From Mya arenaria (lineage: Eukaryota > Mollusca > Bivalvia > Myida > Myidae), in assembly GCF_026914265.1 (NCBI RefSeq), contig NC_069123.1, forward strand, positions 36,603,178 through 36,667,177: DNA of 64,000 bases, written 5' to 3'. Of the stretch, positions 59,646 to 64,000 are shown in pieces (positions within the stretch are counted from its first letter, which is position 1; the number at the start of each line of letters is the position of its first letter). The position numbers were made by a program, and so were the translations under genes. The notes below the pieces were generated by a model, which saw only the letters and a program-made list of their open reading frames with translations, ran no database searches and was not told the DNA's origin.

Positions 59646-59788
59646 ACGTCGCACTTTCTACTGTGTAGTGATGACGTCATATCTATAACATACATGTCGG
59701 GCGGAGGTGTCGACATCTTCCAAAACGTTTCTTGATAATATGATATCATATTCATTTTTGTGTCAGATATGTATTTTCAATACGGGTA

Positions 59789-59794
59789 AATAAA
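59789..59794 (+). terminator. Polyadenylation signal AATAAA of the P450 gene
   Basis: It lies 144 bases past the stop codon and is followed by T-rich sequence. The converging DCXR-like gene has its own signal at 60170-60175 (minus strand), leaving about 375 bp between the two. Confidence 0.6.
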
Positions 59795-60169
59795 GTATAT
59801 ACACCGACAATTTGTAAATTTACAATTGCAAAACTTACGGCGCACCAATTAATGTACCGTATCTGTGTATTTAGCATTTATTAACCCTCTATTGATAAAA
59901 TATATGTACAGCGAGCTTTATTAAACTAAATGAACTTTTAAGAGTTTTTTTTATGTTTTATAAAAAATCATATATCATTGTATTGTTCATTTCGCCGTAT
60001 GAGATTATTAGTATATGTTTTGTTTTATTTCAAGAGAAATATATATTGTTGTAACGTTAATATTTAATTGTAAGAAATAAATTGGAAAAAAAAACACTTA
60101 TCGGTTGCACTGTGATCATAAAATAAAATATTTATGTTGATGTTGACATTTGTATTTTTAAACCAAGAT

Positions 60170-60175
60170 TTTATT
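60170..60175 (-). terminator. Polyadenylation signal of the DCXR-like gene
   Basis: Plus-strand TTTATT reads AATAAA on the minus strand, about 125 bases past the stop codon at 60299-60301. Confidence 0.55.
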
Positions 60176-60298
60176 CCATGCAAGCGCACAAGACAAATTT
60201 TAAATTCAATGTACTTCAAGTCAACGTTTATGATATGATTTATGCTGCAACTGAACCGGAACTGTTGACTGTTCCTGCCTCAACGCGGCTGACGAGGG

Positions 60299-63200
60299 TT
60301 AGTTGGACGTCAGTCCGCCGTCTATATGAAGGATTGTACCGTTAACCATTTTGGCCATGTCACTCAGTAGATACATCGTTCCGTCGGATATATCCGTCGG
60401 CTCTGAAAACAACAATAAGTTCCGTAAGAGCGAGTTTTTGTTTCCTTTCTTTGACAATTGACGGGATCGGTAAACATTGAGCTCGCCGATTGTGAAAGAT
60501 CGTATACCGGTCGTTTATCTTCTTGAACGGTCATGTCGCTCAATAGGGCGAAAACATATGTCTGTTCCCGATTTCACTGCCTACCAACACACCCACCCTC
60601 ATCCCTGGCCTCCCTTCTAATACCCCCCTCCCCCCCCCCCCCACACACACACCCTCACACACACACGCCCAAATAAAAAGGGTTGGTAGGTCGGGATTTT
60701 TTTTCTTGCTGTGTCCGGATTTCTGTGTCACACTTAAAAACCGTTTCATTTACCTGGTCGATAGATGCATCGTCACGTGAACAATAGCTCGTCAAGATTT
60801 TAATATTCACATTGCTATGTGATAATTACCAAACCGTTTGGGTACATTAAAAATTATCAACTTCCCAAAAGCACAACCCTGCAGGACAGAAGCATCTCAC
60901 CTGCAAAGTGACCCATGGGAGTACGGACGAGGTATTTCATGTGCTTCTTGGGGTCCTCCCACGCCCGCCGCCCCATGTCCGTCATCACGATGGTCGGGTG
61001 AATGGCGTTCACACGGATCTGTAATACACGTCAGCATGTTTTAATGTTTGACAAATGGCCGATGTTGAATAGTACCAATATATGAGAAATCTGAGTAAAA
61101 AAACATTATTTTTTGTAGCTTTGAAATGCCGCCACCAGAAAACAGCGATGAACGGAACAATAAAACGATGGACAGAGTGTTCAGAAGTTTGTACAGTTAA
61201 CGACGGTGTTAATATCATCTTCAAATCTTTACTGCTCTGTGAGTTTAATGGATCTGTAGTATTTCACATTATCAAAACGTTCTCGTTTACAATGTAACAA
61301 CGATCACGTTAACTCTCACAAAGTTCGAAACAATCTACCCAATGAAAATCTAACTTGGAGCTAACGAGCGTCGTTGGTACCCATTAAATACCCATTAAAT
61401 ACTAGAAAATAATGTTTTGACTCAATCGAAATTCATATGATAAAAAGAAGTGCGCTATCAATTGCCGTGGTCCTTGTCTAAAATTCAAGGTGCACGCCAG
61501 TGACACCATGCCTTACCTGGTGTGGGCCCAGTTCAAGTGCCATTACGCGGGTAAGAGTGTCCACGGCACCCTTAGAGGAACAGTAGGAAGTGTGCTCGGG
61601 GAAGGCCACATTGGTGGTCATACTTGAGATGTTAACGATCGCCCCGCCCTCCCCTCGCTCCACCATACCCCGGGCTACCACCTGCACAAATATGGGCTTA
61701 AATGAAACTTAATTTATATTTAAATCAAAGCGTATGTCATATGTTTAGGTTGCCATACTGCACTAAATAGGCAGAGGCGAGTTAGATGGGGCGTATCTTA
61801 GGGGCGTAACATTTCGACTGATGAAACTCCCTCAGAACCGAAATTTATTAAGTTTAGTGTTTGAAGAGGGGGTATTGGCATTCCCCAAGAAAACAAAACA
61901 ATTTCTAGTCCGAAATGGTGCATTGTTTGGTGTATTTCATTACTAATTCCTCCTCTATTGAAATAAAAAGTAAACTTGGACGAGTTAAGAAGCGCTGAGG
62001 GCGCGCGCTGGGTGTACCCCACCCCCTGCATCCGCTAGTGAAAGGAGTCTTCCACTACTTGAATGTATTAAATTATTTAATGAGTTGATTTGATGATTAA
62101 AATAGTTTAACATACTTACCTGTGACACATTGACGATGGCTTGAAAGTTCACACTGAACACCCTGAAACGTGAACCCCAACGATCAAGAACAGTTACGTG
62201 GCTGTACTATACACCAGTCAATTGTAACCACGCCCCCTCAGGTCCCGGGAATAGCGGGCACTTTGACTTTCGATCCAGCCAAGCCCAGGTAAAATCCCCG
62301 CATTCACCCGGCACTGCGAGGCACAGGTAAAACACGGCCCATTTCCCCAGCTATCCCCGGTATACCCTCGGACCAGGGGGCCGTGTTTACAATTGACTAG
62401 TGCATAACTAAAACAATAACAAATGCAACACTTTTATTTTACTACCGTATATGAAGCAATAAGTGTATAGATTTTTTAAACTGCTCTGGGATTGAGTAAT
62501 GTGACTGTAATACAAGTAAGTTTATTTCCGCCCCGTCAGTTCAAATACTGGTCCTCAAGGATTTTGACGTGAACGTCAACGCAACGGTCCCCATGTTTCA
62601 GCTTCATAGATTTGCTACACTAGCATTCCTATACGAAGAATGCAGCAGACACTGTATAGTTGATGAAATTTGACAAGTATATATTTACTAGAAACTTGCA
62701 CCAGAAAATATTTAACATTTTTCATGCGGGAGAAATATGTATATGTTTTACCAGTCGATTTCCTTCTTCGTAACCTCAAGAAACGGAGTGATTGCGGCGA
62801 CACCGGCGCTGTTGACGAGCAGGTGCACAGCTCCCGCGGCCTCCACAGCCCGCCGTGTCGCTTCCCAGTCTGACAGGTCCACTGCCACCGCCACGATACT
62901 CGGTTCCTGCAGGGACGTGGTACGTTTTGGATTTTTCAAAAAGAGTATAATTTTAGTAATCAGATTGGCTGTAAATAAAGATTGTGCAAATACGAGCTTG
63001 GAGTCCTTGATCTAATCTTGACTACGTCATTTGACATTAAGTGCCCGTAATCATGAGAAATGTATTCATATATATGTTCTCCAGTGTTCTTACCTCTTCG
63101 CTGAACTTGTTTATTTCTTTCCCGATGTTTCAAGCATAGTCAGACCCCCCACTACCCCGAGCACTAGCACCGCCTGGGCAATACAATTGCTGTTGGTAAT

Positions 63201-63910
63201 TGGATTCTACCCTACCTCTTGTTTAAACTTGTTGAGGTCTTCCTCAATCTTCTCAAACACGATCACCTCCGCCCCGCACTTGAGTAACGCCTGGGCAATA
63301 CTCTTCCCAATACCTGCAAACCACAAAAAAAGGGCGGGGTTATAGTAATACACGTATATGTCATATGTGTACACATGTATATTTGCAATAGCGGATTGGA
63401 TTCACCGAGGCGCTCCTAAAAGTTTCCAAGGAAACCTGTTTTGTTGGAAAAAATGCTACATCTGAATGAGCAATTTAATGGTATTAAATATTGATATAAA
63501 AATACAGTTGTGTCCGAAGAAATCATGTTGGACGCGAATGTTTTTTGTTTAAAATGGATACGGGCTGGGGCACGGATCTCTGGAACTTTCCCAGTAGTTT
63601 AATACAAATGTCAACGCTTGGAGATCATTCCAGGAACATGTTTATCGTATAAATAAAAATATATGTATGAGTTTGCAATCTGGTTCATCTTGTTATGCAC
63701 ACGTGACTGTGTGCAGAATATATCAACACAATTTGAGTTGAAAATTGATACGTCTTTAAACGTTACAAAAAAGTATAAAAGTTTTATACTACTAGAATAA
63801 TTAAATCCGATATAATAACTATACGGTAAGCGGACTTGTCGGAAACAATAAGTTGTACCTCTGCCTCCGCCCGTCACGAGGGCCCGTTTTCCTTTGAAGC
63901 TAATTTCCAT
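60299..63910 (-). CDS. DCXR: L-xylulose reductase / dicarbonyl reductase (short-chain dehydrogenase)
   Basis: Seven minus-strand exons (63910-63859, 63313-63216, 62906-62752, 62162-62120, 61681-61517, 61018-60901, 60402-60299) join in frame to 244 residues, the same length as human DCXR. The NADP-binding motif TGGGRGIG spans the first intron. NSAG, N107, S136, Y149 and K153 (YCSSK) form the catalytic set at the same numbers as in the human enzyme. Shared text includes [16 protein letters not shown] and IRVNA. The family reduces L-xylulose to xylitol in the uronate cycle and also reduces alpha-dicarbonyls. An upstream in-frame ATG at 63937 would add nine residues, but the one at 63910 matches the family. 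Substrate choice within this subfamily cannot be proven from sequence. Confidence 0.92.
60620..60668. repeat. C-rich and (CA)n simple repeat
   Basis: A run of C bases passes into CACACA repeats in the last intron of the DCXR-like gene. Confidence 0.9.
62210..62404 (+). mobile_element. MITE copy 4 (internally deleted, 195 bp)
   Basis: Ends TACACCAGTCAATTGTAACC and TTTACAATTGACTAGTGCA are inverted and the interior matches copy 1 in the same orientation, but about 115 bp from the middle are absent. TAA follows on the right; the left duplication is imperfect. It sits 48 bp from exon 4 of the DCXR-like gene. Confidence 0.75.
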
Positions 63911-64000
63911 TATTTTTCGAGCAAAAGAAGTCCACACTCGTACACTACCAGCCAGCTACAATATGACTTTATTTTCGACCTATCTTAACCATAGGGCTTC

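Overview
This is a gene-containing window of an animal nuclear genome, most likely a bivalve mollusc. The six genes are intron-rich with GT/AG junctions, the sequence is AT-rich, and the introns hold short non-autonomous elements of types I associate with bivalve genomes (Helentron-like units with internal tandem arrays and tetranucleotide microsatellites, TWA-flanked MITEs, tRNA-headed SINEs). The organism call is inference; no species is claimed. All gene names come from reading translated exons against remembered family sequences, and no database search was possible.

Layout. 1-6.1 kb: no gene recognised; two MITEs, a short tandem repeat and a fold-back MITE. 6.16-17.9 kb (minus): a three-exon RING finger / TRAF-type zinc finger E3 ligase gene with a serine- and aspartate-rich tail of about 950 residues. 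Its introns contain a 2.8-kb Helentron-like element with a 181-bp array, an 889-bp TA-flanked element and a pair of nested elements. 18-21.7 kb: intergenic, with a CCAAT-rich promoter-like cluster and a diverged relative of the 181-bp array. 21.7-33.1 kb (plus): isovaleryl-CoA dehydrogenase (mitochondrial leucine breakdown) in 12 coding positions, one of which is present as two tandem 94-bp exons. 34-36.2 kb: two more Helentron-like elements. 38.7-40.2 kb (minus) MOSMO and 40.7-46.9 kb (plus) SLC25A17/PMP34 are head to head with 444 bp between their start codons. 47-53.5 kb: a broken LINE and otherwise nothing recognised. 53.55-59.65 kb (plus): a ten-exon cytochrome P450 resembling the CYP3 clan. 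60.3-63.9 kb (minus): a seven-exon short-chain dehydrogenase matching L-xylulose reductase (DCXR), tail to tail with the P450.

The strongest unusual observation is in isovaleryl-CoA dehydrogenase. Exon 8 exists as two neighbouring versions (28505-28598 and 28987-29080), both exactly 94 bp, in the same phases, both with good splice sites and both encoding the catalytic glutamate. Because 94 is not a multiple of three, using both or neither would shift the frame, as expected for mutually exclusive exons. Their shared core is nearly identical in protein but differs silently in most codons, which points to long selection on both copies.

The second coherent theme is a set of Helentron-like elements with the same plan (subterminal inverted repeats, microsatellite, tandem array, 3' hairpin, terminal CTTGTT). 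In the largest, the 181-bp units alternate strictly between two subtypes, forming a 362-bp dimeric higher-order repeat. The genes do not form an obvious pathway together; they are housekeeping and detoxification genes in a repeat-rich setting.
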